From positions 62,001 to 126,000 of the forward strand of contig NZ_WVRE01000009.1 in assembly GCF_013111185.1 (NCBI RefSeq): a stretch of DNA of 64,000 bases, written 5' to 3'. The first letter of the stretch is position 1; the number at the start of each line of letters is the position of its first letter. A program made the translations under genes and the position numbers. Shown one piece after another: positions 6,960-16,347 of this stretch. The notes below the pieces were generated by a model. That model saw only the letters and a list, made by a program, of their open reading frames with translations, did no database searches and had not been told where the DNA came from. This DNA is from Ruegeria sp. HKCCD7303 (lineage in GTDB: Bacteria; Pseudomonadota; Alphaproteobacteria; Rhodobacterales; Rhodobacteraceae).

Positions 6960-8279
6960 ATGCTGAGCATTCTTAGAAACCGCACCTACCGCCACCTGTT
7001 CCTCGCCCAGATCGTCGCCCTGACCGGAACCGGGTTGGCCACGGTTGCGTTGGGTTTGCTTGCTTTTGAACTGGCAGGGGACGCCGCTGGCCTTGTGCTG
7101 GGCACCGCGTTGACGATCAAGATGGTGGCCTATGTCACCGTCGCCCCATTGGCGGCCGCATTTGCCGAACGCCTGGATCGTCGCAAAATGCTGGTTTTTC
7201 TGGACCTTATCCGCGCTGCTGTTGCGGTATGCCTGCCTTTTGTAACTGAAGTCTGGCAGGTCTATGTATTGATTTTCGTACTACAATCAGCCTCGGCGGG
7301 ATTCACGCCTGCCTTTCAGGCAACGATTCCTGACGTGTTACCTGATGAGGCTGAATACACACGCGCGTTGTCTCTGTCGCGCCTAGCTTATGACATGGAA
7401 AGCTTGCTCAGCCCCATGTTTGCCGCAGCCCTGCTGCTGCTTGTCAGCTTCAACAGCCTGTTCTGGGGCACTGCATTGGGTTTTTTGGCTTCTGCTTTAC
7501 TTGTGATTTCAGTCGGGCTGCCTTCTCCAAGGCCAACCAAACCCCGCGGCATTTATGACCGCACGACACGCGGTATTCGCATTTATCTGAAGACACCCCG
7601 GTTGCGTGGGTTGCTTTCGCTCAGTTGGAGCGCAGCCGCGTTGAGTTCGATGGTTATCGTCAACACTGTGGTCGTCGTGCGCGCCAATCTGGGCCTGTCG
7701 GAAAGCGCCGTGGCCATAGCCTTGGCCGGGTTCGGAGGCGGATCGATGCTGGCAGCCTTTACTTTGCCTCGCCTTCTGGATCGGATCGAAGACCGTCGCG
7801 TCATGCTCTCGGGGGCCGTTTTTGCTACAGGATCGATGGCCGTCGCTGCGGTTCTTGCAGCAACTGTTCCCTTGTCACTGGGTCTGCTGACCCTGTTGTG
7901 GGCCTTTACAGGTTTCGGATATTCCACAACGCTCACACCTTCGGGCCGCTTATTAACCCGGTCGGCGCAGCCCGAAGACCGCCCTGCCGTGTTCGCCGCA
8001 CAGTTCACCCTGTCGCATGGCTGCTGGTTGGTTCTTTACCCACTGGCAGGATGGCTGATGACCGTGTACGGGCCGACCGTTACCCTCAGCAGCATGGCGA
8101 CATTGTCCGTGGTGGGCGTTGTAGGTGCAATCAGCCTTTGGCCGCGGCTTGATAAGGAACCGATCCTTCACGATCATCCGGATTTACCGCCCGATCACCC
8201 GCACCTGGCCGGGTCAGGCCCGCATGTACATCCAATTATCATTGACGATCTGCACCCGCACTTCCCGCGTGAGCCTTGA
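6960..8279 (+). CDS. MFS efflux transporter with His-rich C-terminal tail
   Basis: A 439-residue major facilitator with about 12 membrane segments. The last 40 residues form a soluble tail with many His residues (HDHPDLPPDHPHL, HVHP, HPHFP), a plausible metal-binding extension. This plan recalls NreB-type nickel-resistance MFS proteins, which also end in a His-rich tail. It is co-transcribed with the metal regulator 3 nt upstream. I infer divalent metal (nickel or cobalt) or copper export; an organic substrate is possible. In the family, loss of such tails lowers but does not abolish resistance. Confidence 0.8.
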   Translation: MLSILRNRTYRHLFLAQIVALTGTGLATVALGLLAFELAGDAAGLVLGTALTIKMVAYVTVAPLAAAFAERLDRRKMLVFLDLIRAAVAVCLPFVTEVWQVYVLIFVLQSASAGFTPAFQATIPDVLPDEAEYTRALSLSRLAYDMESLLSPMFAAALLLLVSFNSLFWGTALGFLASALLVISVGLPSPRPTKPRGIYDRTTRGIRIYLKTPRLRGLLSLSWSAAALSSMVIVNTVVVVRANLGLSESAVAIALAGFGGGSMLAAFTLPRLLDRIEDRRVMLSGAVFATGSMAVAAVLAATVPLSLGLLTLLWAFTGFGYSTTLTPSGRLLTRSAQPEDRPAVFAAQFTLSHGCWLVLYPLAGWLMTVYGPTVTLSSMATLSVVGVVGAISLWPRLDKEPILHDHPDLPPDHPHLAGSGPHVHPIIIDDLHPHFPREP

Positions 8280-8331
8280 GCAAGAGCTTCGATCTGCACT
8301 AAACCCGGACTCGTCGAATACCGGAGCCCCA

Positions 8332-8760
8332 ATGGACCAGCTAGACCGTCGCATCATCGCCGCACTGCAAGCCAATGCGCGTGCATCGACAACACAGATC
8401 GCAGCCACACTGGGCGTCGCGCGCACGACGGTACATGAGCGGATCAACCGGATGGAACAGCGCGGCATCATCACGGGGTATTCCGTGCGCCTTGGGGCGA
8501 CGGAAGATACACCCAAGGTTCAGGTGATCGTCATGCTGGAGGTGCAGCAAAAAGAAACGACCCGCATCATCAAACGGCTCGAAGCCTACCCCGAAGTCAA
8601 ATTGTGTCTGTCAATCAACGGTGAATTCGACCTTATGCTTTCGGCTGAAGCACCCCGGTTGGAAGATCTGGACATTCTGGTCGACGACCTGGCCAAGATT
8701 CCCGGCGTCCTGCGCACCAATACCAGCGTTGTCTTTGGGCGCAGGATCGATCGAAACTGA
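8332..8760 (+). CDS. Lrp/AsnC family transcriptional regulator
   Basis: A 142-residue regulator: helix-turn-helix at about 2-60 (MDQLDRRIIAALQANARAST, then GVARTTVHERINRMEQRGII) and an RAM/AsnC ligand domain at about 68-140. The ATG at 8332 has GGAG 6 nt before it and starts at the conserved LD-R-I position. The frame is open further upstream into the transporter gene, which is a shadow. Ligand and targets are unknown; nothing adjacent is an amino-acid gene, so it may simply be a neighbour of the metal operon rather than part of it. Confidence 0.9.
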   Translation: MDQLDRRIIAALQANARASTTQIAATLGVARTTVHERINRMEQRGIITGYSVRLGATEDTPKVQVIVMLEVQQKETTRIIKRLEAYPEVKLCLSINGEFDLMLSAEAPRLEDLDILVDDLAKIPGVLRTNTSVVFGRRIDRN

Positions 8761-8833
8761 AGCGGCGATAACCCTCTGTAAACCGATTATTGGCTAGCTT
8801 GGCCGGGACAGTTCAGAATCCCGGACCGGCAGA

Positions 8834-9532
8834 ATGCCAATTCGAAAGCTTTCGTTTTTCATCATGTTCCTGCTTGGCGCGCTGGCTCAGGCAGTGTTTG
8901 CCGCGCCCAATGCCCATACACGGGATCTGTGCGATCAAGCCGCGCAACGTGCGGCTTTGTCTGAAGGGGTACCTGTGGATGTATTGCGCGCCATCTCACG
9001 CGTTGAAACCGGCCGTACACTTGCGGGGCATTTTGCACCCTGGCCATGGACCATCAACGCCGAAGGTCAGGGATACTGGTTCGCGACCGAAGATGAAGCC
9101 AAAGCCCATGTTTTCAAGATCTTCAAAGCAGGTGCGCGCAGCTTTGATGTCGGCTGTTTCCAGATCAACTATCGCTGGCACGGCAAGGCCTTCCGCTCGA
9201 TCGACGCGATGTTCGACCCCGATGAGAACGCCAGCTACGCCGCCCGCTTCCTGAAAGACCTGTATACCGAGCTTGGCACGTGGCCCGCTGCCGCCGGGGC
9301 CTATCATTCCCGTACGGAATCGCTGGCCAAAGCGTACACAAGGCGGTTTCAGGCCGTGTTGGCCCAGCTTAGCGGCGAGACCTCGCCTCGGCTTGCAGCC
9401 ATGTCACGCGATCCGTTCACCGGGACAGGAACACCTTTGATCCCCCTGCGGTCAAGCGTGAAGCACGGTGGGGCATTGGGCTCTTTGGTCCCGACCGCGG
9501 GCGCCGCCACCGCATTTATCGCGTTCAACTAG
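8834..9532 (+). CDS. lytic transglycosylase (SLT) family protein, probably flagellar
   Basis: A 232-residue secreted protein with a signal peptide (to about residue 23) and an SLT/lysozyme-like domain (about 38-165): catalytic Glu58 in ISRVETGR, the GCFQINYRWHG motif and AGAYHSRT near the end of the domain. The C-terminal 60 residues are low in predicted structure. It ends 9 nt before flhA, so it is probably read with the flagellar genes. In Rhodobacter sphaeroides a dedicated transglycosylase (SltF) opens the wall for the rod because FlgJ has no muramidase domain; I infer the same job here. Confidence 0.85.
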   Translation: MPIRKLSFFIMFLLGALAQAVFAAPNAHTRDLCDQAAQRAALSEGVPVDVLRAISRVETGRTLAGHFAPWPWTINAEGQGYWFATEDEAKAHVFKIFKAGARSFDVGCFQINYRWHGKAFRSIDAMFDPDENASYAARFLKDLYTELGTWPAAAGAYHSRTESLAKAYTRRFQAVLAQLSGETSPRLAAMSRDPFTGTGTPLIPLRSSVKHGGALGSLVPTAGAATAFIAFN

Positions 9533-9541
9533 GAGTTTCGT

Positions 9542-11629
9542 GTGCCCAAAATCGACGCCCGATCCCTGTTTTCACCCACAGTTCTTCTGGCACTGGCTCT
9601 GATGACGGTCATCGTAATGATGATCCTTCCGATGCCAGCCTGGGTGCTGGATGTGGGGCTTGCCGCATCGTTTGCCTTGGCCATCCTGATTTTCACACTG
9701 ACCCTGTTCATCGAAAGACCTCTGGATTTTTCGTCCTTCCCAACGATCCTTCTGGCATCCCTTATGCTGCGGTTGTCGCTGAATGTGTCCTCGACAAAAC
9801 TGATCATCGGGCAAGGACATACCGGCCCAAACGCGGCGGGTGATGTGATCGAAGGGTTTGCCAATTTCGTCATGGGCGGCAGTATTTTTCTGGGCCTTGT
9901 GGTGTTTGGCGTCCTGTTGATTGTAAACTTCATGGTCATCACCAAAGGTGCGGCCCGGATGGCCGAGGTCGGCGCGCGTTTTGCCCTGGACGGGATGCCG
10001 GGCAAACAGCTTGCCATCGACAGTGACATGTCCGCCGGGGCCATTGACCACCAGCAGGCCAAGGAAAGACGCGAACGCGAACAGCAGGAAACAACGTTTT
10101 TCGGCTCGCTCGACGGTGCGTCGAAATTCGTCAAGGGTGACGCCATTGCCGGTCTGCTGATCACTTTGCTGAACCTTGTGATGGGTCTGATCATGGGCGT
10201 AATCGTGCACGGAATGCCCGTGGCATCGGCGTTCGAGACTTATGCGATCCTGACCGTTGGCGACGGGTTGGTGTCGCAAATTCCGGCCGTGATCATCTCT
10301 ATCGCTTCCGCTTTGTTGCTGGCACGCGGCGGCACGCAAGGGGCTACGGACAACGCCATCTTCTCGCAGTTGGGCCGCCACCCGGCGGCCCTGTCCACAG
10401 TGGCGGTTCTGATGGTCCTGTTTGCGTTGGTGCCCGGACTACCGTTTCTGCCCTTCATTCTTGGGGCAGGTGTCTTGGGATACGCGGCCTATTCCGTCCA
10501 TCGCAAACGGCAAGAGGAAGAAACCGCGGCGCAGCTGCCCGCGACCGAAACGGATACACCAATTACTCAGGCCATCGGAGATATCCTTGATTTGGACGAT
10601 GTGCACCTTGAGTTCGCCCCCGATCTGGTCAGCATGGTGCTGAACCTAGGTACTGGCCTAGATGCCCGGATCGCCAATATGCGCACCTATGTGGCGTCAA
10701 CCTTTGGGTTGATCCTGCCTGAAATACGTCTGACGGACCGCGCCGATCTGCCAACCGGGACCTATGTGATCAAGGTTCACGGTGTCGAACAGGCGCGCGG
10801 CGTTCTCAATCCGGATCTTGTTTTGGCCCTTGTACAGGACGGGTTTGATCTGCTTCCAGAAGGCAACGATGTGACCGAGCCCGTCTATGGCGCACCTGCC
10901 CGCTGGATTCTTCCGAAAGATCAGGAAGACGCGGCGCTGAGCGGCGCTACCATCGTCTCGCCTCCCGAGATTTTGGCCACCCATCTTCTTGAGATCATCA
11001 AACAGAATTTCTCGCGCCTGCTGACGTTGAAGTCCCTGCGTCGCCTGCTGTCCGAAATGACCCGGCTCAGTGACCCGGTGCGCGCCGAAGCCAACCGAAA
11101 ACTGTTGGACGAACTGATCCCGGACAAGGTGCCCATCGACACCCTGCACGCGGTTCTGCGCCTGTTGCTCGATGAACGCGTGTCGATCCGAAACATGGCC
11201 CTAATCCTGGAAAGCGTGGCCGAAGCGCGACTGACCACAACCCAACCTGAAGGCATCTGTGAGCTGGTGCGTCAACGCCTTGGCTTCCAATTGGTTGCCG
11301 ACATGAAGCGCGAGGATGGCTCGATCCCACTGATCCAGTTGGACCCTGAATGGGAGGACACGTTTGCCACCTACCAGATCGACGCGCCCAATGCCGGGCT
11401 GGATGTCGCACTGCCGCCAAACTTGTTCAACAAACTGGCTGACGGCGTGGTCAGCAGCGTCGCCAAATCCGCCGATAGCGGCCTGTTCCCTGCTGTTGTG
11501 ACTTCGACCCGGCGGCGGCGATTGTTGCGCACAATCATGCACGCACGTGGCATCACCAACCCCGTTCTGTCCTTCGAAGAAATCGGTCTGGAAGCCAAAC
11601 CCGCCTTGGTCGGAACCGTCCCGACGTGA
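9542..11629 (+). CDS. flhA: flagellar type III export gate protein FlhA
   Basis: A 695-residue export gate component: about 8 membrane segments in residues 1-330, containing the FHIPEP-like segment (DGMPGKQLAIDSDMSAGAID), then the large cytosolic domain that binds late export chaperones. It starts with GTG at 9542 after an AGGAG site. Its stop overlaps the fliR start (GTGA), so flhA-fliR-flhB are translationally coupled. Confidence 0.98.
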   Translation: MPKIDARSLFSPTVLLALALMTVIVMMILPMPAWVLDVGLAASFALAILIFTLTLFIERPLDFSSFPTILLASLMLRLSLNVSSTKLIIGQGHTGPNAAGDVIEGFANFVMGGSIFLGLVVFGVLLIVNFMVITKGAARMAEVGARFALDGMPGKQLAIDSDMSAGAIDHQQAKERREREQQETTFFGSLDGASKFVKGDAIAGLLITLLNLVMGLIMGVIVHGMPVASAFETYAILTVGDGLVSQIPAVIISIASALLLARGGTQGATDNAIFSQLGRHPAALSTVAVLMVLFALVPGLPFLPFILGAGVLGYAAYSVHRKRQEEETAAQLPATETDTPITQAIGDILDLDDVHLEFAPDLVSMVLNLGTGLDARIANMRTYVASTFGLILPEIRLTDRADLPTGTYVIKVHGVEQARGVLNPDLVLALVQDGFDLLPEGNDVTEPVYGAPARWILPKDQEDAALSGATIVSPPEILATHLLEIIKQNFSRLLTLKSLRRLLSEMTRLSDPVRAEANRKLLDELIPDKVPIDTLHAVLRLLLDERVSIRNMALILESVAEARLTTTQPEGICELVRQRLGFQLVADMKREDGSIPLIQLDPEWEDTFATYQIDAPNAGLDVALPPNLFNKLADGVVSSVAKSADSGLFPAVVTSTRRRRLLRTIMHARGITNPVLSFEEIGLEAKPALVGTVPT

Positions 11630-12399
11630 TTGCTCTGCCGCCAGAATTGATGTCGCAGCTATCCGACACTCTGTGGCAAGCCTTTGTCGTGTTCTTGCGC
11701 GTTTCAGCGCTTGTTTCGCTGCTGCCTGCCTTTGGTGAGCGCAGTATTCCCACACGGGTCAAACTTGGCATTTCCATCGCGTTTACCTTGATCATTCTGC
11801 CTGCTATTTCAGCTATCTCCTTCGAAACCAGTCTTTTGACAGTGGTGCGCCTGGTCGGAACCGAGGTCCTGATTGGGTTCGCCCTTGGGATTGGATTGCG
11901 TCTGTTCGTCCTAGCCTTACAAACGGCGGGATCCATCGCGGCTCAGTCCACCTCCCTGTCCCAGCTTCTTGGCGGTGCATCTGTCGATCCGGTTCCCGCC
12001 ATGGGATATCTCTTGACGCTGGCTGGTTTGACACTCGCCGTCATTATGGGGCTGCATGTGCGGGCTGCGCAGTTCTTGATCCACAGTTACACGTTGTTTC
12101 CAGCCGGCTTGCTTCCTGGGGCTGCCGATATCTCGCGCTGGGGTGTTCAGCAGATTACACATAGTTTTGGGTTGGCCTTTGCTCTGGCCACGCCTTTTGT
12201 CATCGCCTCATTGATCTACAATCTGGCGCTGGGCGTCATCAACCGGGCCATGCCACAGCTGATGGTCGCTTTCGTAGGTGCACCCGCAATCACTTTTGCC
12301 GGGCTGTTCCTGCTGTTTGCCGGTACACCGCTAATCCTTTCGGTGTGGTCTGACGCGCTGATGGCGTTTTTTGTGAACCCGGTCGGACCGCAGCCATGA
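11626..12399 (+). CDS. fliR: flagellar export gate protein FliR
   Basis: A 257-residue integral membrane protein with about 6 membrane segments, matching the family's length and the conserved RLVGTEVLIGFALG and NRAMPQLMVAFVGAP segments. It assembles with FliP and FliQ into the export pore. It starts with GTG overlapping flhA and its stop overlaps flhB (ATGA). FliP is not in this window. Confidence 0.97.
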   Translation: MIALPPELMSQLSDTLWQAFVVFLRVSALVSLLPAFGERSIPTRVKLGISIAFTLIILPAISAISFETSLLTVVRLVGTEVLIGFALGIGLRLFVLALQTAGSIAAQSTSLSQLLGGASVDPVPAMGYLLTLAGLTLAVIMGLHVRAAQFLIHSYTLFPAGLLPGAADISRWGVQQITHSFGLAFALATPFVIASLIYNLALGVINRAMPQLMVAFVGAPAITFAGLFLLFAGTPLILSVWSDALMAFFVNPVGPQP

Positions 12400-13484
12400 G
12401 TGGGGGCGGCGACGACAGTGACAAATCTTACGAACCGACACCGCAAAAGCTGCAAAAAGCGCGCGAAAAGGGTGAAGTTCCCAAATCCAATGATTTGTCC
12501 GTCGTGGCCGCGTACACCGGGTTACTGATCGCGCTCATGACGGCTGGGAAATACACTGTCGAACAAATGGGCACCGTGTTCATGGTTTTGATCGAACAAT
12601 CCGACCAGATTGCGCGGCTTTTGACAGATGGGCCTTCAAACGCTCCGACTGCGGGGATTTTAAAAGGGGCTTTGATGCCTGTGGCCTTGCTGTTTTGCCT
12701 GCCGGCAGCGGCCGTGTTGTTGAACCTGATCGCCCAGCGCGCCTTGATATTTGCCCCAAGCAAACTGAAACCAAAGCTCTCACGCATCTCGCTTGTGTCG
12801 AATGCCAAGAACAAGTTTGGCCGCGGCGGGCTTTTTGAATTCGCCAAAAGTGCGATCAAGCTGGTGATCTACAGCACGTGTCTTGCGCTGTTTCTCAAAG
12901 CAAACCTGACCGAAATACTGTCGGCCAGCGCGGCACCGGCCAAGTCATCCATCCTGTTGATGATGAACCTATTGTTTCGTTTTTTGTTTATCGTGATCGC
13001 CATTGCCCTGGTCATCGGGGTCGTCGATTTTATGTGGCAATACGCCGAGCATATGCGCAAAAACCGTATGTCGCGCAAGGAAATCCAAGACGAAACCAAA
13101 GACGCCGAAGGTGACCCTCATGTCAAACAGCACCGCCGTCAGCGCGCGCAAGAAATTGCCACCAACCAGATGATTTCAGATGTGCCCGGCGCAGATGTCG
13201 TGATCGTTAACCCCACCCATTTTGCAGTTGCGTTGAAATGGTCCCGAACTATCGGCAGCGCACCCGTTTGCGTCGCCAAAGGAGTCGACGAAGTAGCAGC
13301 AGCCATTCGAACCGCCGCAAGCGAAGCCGGGGTTCCGATCCACTCGGATCCACCCACAGCCCGCGCGCTTCACGCAACTGTCGAGATAGGGCAGGAAATC
13401 GCCGAAGAGTATTATCGGCCCGTGGCGGCTGCGATCCGGTTTGCCGAAGCAATGCGAAAACGCGCCAAGGAGCAGATCCGATGA
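12396..13484 (+). CDS. flhB: flagellar export switch protein FlhB
   Basis: A 362-residue protein: short N-terminal hydrophilic part (DKSYEPTPQKLQKAREKGEV), four membrane segments to about residue 215, then the cytosolic domain with the autocleavage motif NPTH (VIVNPTHFAVAL) that switches export from rod/hook to filament substrates. Overlaps fliR before and the 127-residue gene after it. Confidence 0.98.
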   Translation: MSGGGDDSDKSYEPTPQKLQKAREKGEVPKSNDLSVVAAYTGLLIALMTAGKYTVEQMGTVFMVLIEQSDQIARLLTDGPSNAPTAGILKGALMPVALLFCLPAAAVLLNLIAQRALIFAPSKLKPKLSRISLVSNAKNKFGRGGLFEFAKSAIKLVIYSTCLALFLKANLTEILSASAAPAKSSILLMMNLLFRFLFIVIAIALVIGVVDFMWQYAEHMRKNRMSRKEIQDETKDAEGDPHVKQHRRQRAQEIATNQMISDVPGADVVIVNPTHFAVALKWSRTIGSAPVCVAKGVDEVAAAIRTAASEAGVPIHSDPPTARALHATVEIGQEIAEEYYRPVAAAIRFAEAMRKRAKEQIR

Positions 13485-13864
13485 AACACACCCAAATCCC
13501 GGCTTTGGAAAAAGTGACAGAGGCCACATTTCAAAAAAAGTTTCAGGAATTGCGGCCGATCCTGGACGCTGAGGCGAGGGTTCGGCAACAGCTTGCAAAA
13601 CTGGATTTGCAGCTGAGTCAAGTGCGAACGGAAAGCGACAAAACCGAAGGATACCAAGTTTCCGGAACCGACATTCTGTGGAACGGGTGGGAGTCCGCCA
13701 CACGGCGCCAGCTCAATATGCAAGTTGCCCAGATTCGAGCACAAAAACTTGCGGCGGTGGAGGCGCTTCGCTTTGCGTTTGGGCGTAAACAAGCCGTCGA
13801 AGCTCTGGGGGAGAAATTTCATCAGAAACACAGCCTCAAAGCCGCCCGAAAGCTGGTCGAATAA
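13481..13864 (+). CDS. flagellar-locus protein, possible FliJ/YscO-type stalk
   Basis: A 127-residue protein whose ATG overlaps the flhB stop by 4 nt. It is almost wholly helical by eye: charged heptad-like stretches at about 12-55 and 70-127, with a central WNGWESATRRQLN and the AFGRKQAVEAL stretch. FliJ and its virulence relative YscO are short coiled-coil stalk proteins of the export ATPase, and no other fliJ is found near fliI in this window. The FliJ-like role is inference from size, helix content and coupling to flhB; I do not recognise the family with certainty. Confidence 0.75.
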   Translation: MKHTQIPALEKVTEATFQKKFQELRPILDAEARVRQQLAKLDLQLSQVRTESDKTEGYQVSGTDILWNGWESATRRQLNMQVAQIRAQKLAAVEALRFAFGRKQAVEALGEKFHQKHSLKAARKLVE

Positions 13865-13880
13865 AAACCAAGCATTTTTT

Positions 13881-14393
13881 TTAGACGTCTTGCCGGTTTA
13901 CGCTCATGATCAGCACTTCTGTGACGTTATCGCCCAGATCTTTGCGCGCGACTTCCAACAAGGATTTTCGCAGGATGTCCAAATTACCGGACTCTGTGAA
14001 AACGCCGTCGAACCCACCTGAATTTGCATGATCAAACAAAACCTGAAGGAAACGATCCCGCAGTTTTGGTTCAATTGCATAGAACCTGTCTGTGATCGAG
14101 GGATCAGCCTCGAGGCTCAGAGTCAAAGTCACCATGGCGTCTATCGAATCATCTTTCACGACCGGAACAACAAACTGCTTGATCATCTTCAGAAACTCTG
14201 ATCCGCCGCCATCTTTCTTTTTCGACGTCTTGGGCTTGCCCTGCTCTTTGCCTTTGTCATTTCCCTTAAGCGCTGCATCCTTGTCGGGTGTGGCATCCTC
14301 GGGCTTTTGCGCCGGAGCCAAGTATAGCCCGGCGCCAACACCCGCCCCCAGTCCAACAACCAGGAAAAGAACTGGAATCAGTTTTGCGATCAC
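13881..14393 (-). CDS. fliL: flagellar basal body-associated protein FliL
   Basis: A 170-residue protein with one N-terminal membrane segment (about 5-25), a long Lys/Asp/Gly linker (about 30-65) and a periplasmic FliL domain (about 68-170) that surrounds the stator. It is the last gene of the leftward flagellar operon, 9 nt after flgH, and ends convergently with the FliJ-like gene, 16 nt away, with no hairpin between. Confidence 0.95.
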   Translation of the reverse strand: MIAKLIPVLFLVVGLGAGVGAGLYLAPAQKPEDATPDKDAALKGNDKGKEQGKPKTSKKKDGGGSEFLKMIKQFVVPVVKDDSIDAMVTLTLSLEADPSITDRFYAIEPKLRDRFLQVLFDHANSGGFDGVFTESGNLDILRKSLLEVARKDLGDNVTEVLIMSVNRQDV

Positions 14394-14402
14394 ACCTGCA
14401 CC

Positions 14403-15134
14403 TCAGAACGGAAGAAGAGAATCAAGAATTTGCTGGCCGTACCGAGGTTGTTGGACATCCGTAATCTGCCCACGGCCACCATAGGACACACGCGCCGACG
14501 CGATCTTGTCATAGGTGATTTCATTCTGGCGTGAGATGTCCTGAGGGCGGACATAGCCAGCCACCAAAAGCTCGCGTAGTTCAAAATTGACGCGCAGCTC
14601 CTGTGATCCCGAGATGGCCAAAACCCCGTTTGGCAGCACATCCAGCACCGTTGCGGCCACGCGCAAGGTCAGCTTTTCGTTCCGCCGAACCGATCCGCGA
14701 CCAGAGCTTGAAGAATCCGATTCGATCGCGACGGCTTCGTCCAATGACGCGCCTTCCGGCAGGTTTTTTTGCACACGCTGCGGCAAGCCAAAGAAGCTTC
14801 CCACCCCAAGCTCTTCCGACCCGGATCTGGAGCGTCGCGTGTCATTGGATATCTCGGCCTCTTCATCCAGTTCGATGACGACGGTTAGAATATCTCCCTT
14901 TTTGATCGCCCGCTGATCGCCCAACAGAGATTGCTGACCGCCACTCCAGAGCGATGAACGATCCACATTTCGCTGGGGTTGCGTGTGTAACGGCAGGCCC
15001 GGCCACAGCATGGCTACCTGTTCAGGCGAGTCCTCGTTAGGGGTGAAACTTGGCGGTTTTCCCAAATGGTCCAGACGCCCGCACGCAGACAAAGCAAACA
15101 CGGTCAAAAGAAGAGTTTTTGGAAGTCTTGACAT
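14403..15134 (-). CDS. flgH: flagellar L-ring lipoprotein FlgH
   Basis: A 243-residue outer-membrane lipoprotein; the lipobox LSAC at about 15-18 gives the lipidated Cys. The SLWSGGQQSLLGDQRAIKKG start of the mature domain and the GYVRPQDIS...I...ARVSYGG C-terminal segment are diagnostic. The ATG at 15134 overlaps the flgA stop (TGATG); a GTG one codon earlier is the alternative. Forms the L-ring around the rod. Confidence 0.97.
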   Translation of the reverse strand: MSRLPKTLLLTVFALSACGRLDHLGKPPSFTPNEDSPEQVAMLWPGLPLHTQPQRNVDRSSLWSGGQQSLLGDQRAIKKGDILTVVIELDEEAEISNDTRRSRSGSEELGVGSFFGLPQRVQKNLPEGASLDEAVAIESDSSSSGRGSVRRNEKLTLRVAATVLDVLPNGVLAISGSQELRVNFELRELLVAGYVRPQDISRQNEITYDKIASARVSYGGRGQITDVQQPRYGQQILDSLLPF

Positions 15135-15550
15135 CACTGCACCTCAATTTGGCCATCTGGGCGGATTCGGCCTGTTACCGTTGTTCGAGACGAAAGATTC
15201 ATCACCCGAATGCGCTCGCCGATTGCGCCGCGCCCGAGGGCTCGACCCTCGGTGGTGATAGACAAGGGTTGGCTATTAAACACCAAAATCACCCGATCGT
15301 TGCGGTCAACAACGGCGGGCGGACCAACATCCGTGTCACGAATGGGTCTGCCGGGGTAAAGAGCCACCCTGGCTTCCTGCCCGATCAAGGCCTCGGGATC
15401 CTTTGCTGCACCAGCGACCTCCGTCGGCTTCATCTCAAGATCTGCTGCGACAATGATCTCTTTTGCCCGGATCGTTCGGGTTGAAACCACGATGTCAGAC
15501 TGCGCAACACAGGGTATCAAGATCGTCAGGGCCGCTATAAGACGTTGCAT
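15134..15550 (-). CDS. flgA: flagella basal body P-ring formation chaperone FlgA
   Basis: A 138-residue secreted protein with a short signal peptide (to about residue 18) and an SAF domain (about 24-90) followed by the FlgA C-terminal part. It is the short form, without the extra N-terminal domain of E. coli FlgA. It chaperones FlgI into the P-ring; flgI itself is 10 kb away in the rightward operon. Its ATG overlaps the flgG stop by 1 nt. Confidence 0.93.
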   Translation of the reverse strand: MQRLIAALTILIPCVAQSDIVVSTRTIRAKEIIVAADLEMKPTEVAGAAKDPEALIGQEARVALYPGRPIRDTDVGPPAVVDRNDRVILVFNSQPLSITTEGRALGRGAIGERIRVMNLSSRTTVTGRIRPDGQIEVQ

Positions 15551-16335
15551 TAGCGCACCTGTGTTGTTGCGCTCATCATCTGATCGACTGCCGAAATGAC
15601 TTTGGCATTCATTTCATAACCACGCTGCGCCTCGATCAGTTCTGTCACCTCGCGCACCGCGTCGACCGAGCTGTCCTCCAGATAGCCCTGCCTTATTGTT
15701 CCCAGCCCGTCTTCACCAGGCGTGCCCAAAACGGGCGCACCTGAGGCTTCGGTTTCCTTGAACAAATTGCTTCCGATTGCCTCAAGCCCCTTGGCATTCG
15801 AGAAACTGGCAAGCGCAAATTCTCCCAACAGCTGACCTTCGGGAGCGTCGTCAAAATAGGCGTAAACCTCGCCGCCCGCGTTGATCGAAATAGAGCGCGC
15901 ATCGTCAGGGACGGTGATTTCGGGCGAAACCGCAAATCCATCAGAGGTCACGATTAGCCCTTCAGCCGAACGTTTCAGACTACCATCGCGAGTATAGGCG
16001 GTCTGACCGCTGGGAAGCGTCACCTCCAAGTAGCCGCGCCCTTCAATCGCCACGTCCAGATCACTGCCGGTCGCCGACAGCGCACCCTGCTCCAATTGCA
16101 CCGTCACGGCGGCAGGCCGCACACCCAGACCCAGCTGGATACCAGTGGGCAGGACCGTTCCATCCGACGCGTTCACTGCCCCGGCCCGGGCCATCTGTTG
16201 ATAGTGCAAATCCGCAAACTCGGCCCGTCGGGCGTTGTAGCCAGTGGTATTCATATTCGCCAGGTTGTTCGAAATCGTCTCGACACGCATCTGTTGCGCG
16301 GACATGCCGGTGGCGGCAATTTTTAGGGCTCGCAT
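15550..16335 (-). CDS. flgG: flagellar distal rod protein FlgG
   Basis: A 261-residue axial protein, the family's standard length. Conserved ends are clear: MRALKIAATGMSAQQMRVE with NNLANMNTTGYNARRAEFADL at the N-terminus, and the EVTELIEAQRGYEMNAKV C-terminal helix. Forms the distal rod. Lies 12 nt after flgF. Confidence 0.98.
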   Translation of the reverse strand: MRALKIAATGMSAQQMRVETISNNLANMNTTGYNARRAEFADLHYQQMARAGAVNASDGTVLPTGIQLGLGVRPAAVTVQLEQGALSATGSDLDVAIEGRGYLEVTLPSGQTAYTRDGSLKRSAEGLIVTSDGFAVSPEITVPDDARSISINAGGEVYAYFDDAPEGQLLGEFALASFSNAKGLEAIGSNLFKETEASGAPVLGTPGEDGLGTIRQGYLEDSSVDAVREVTELIEAQRGYEMNAKVISAVDQMMSATTQVR

Positions 16336-16347
16336 TTAACACTCTCC

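Noticed and set aside
8768..8782. Possible CtrA box (ATAA-N7-TAAA) before the SLT gene
   Set aside because: Only 6 of 8 consensus bases match, so it is not distinguishable from chance.
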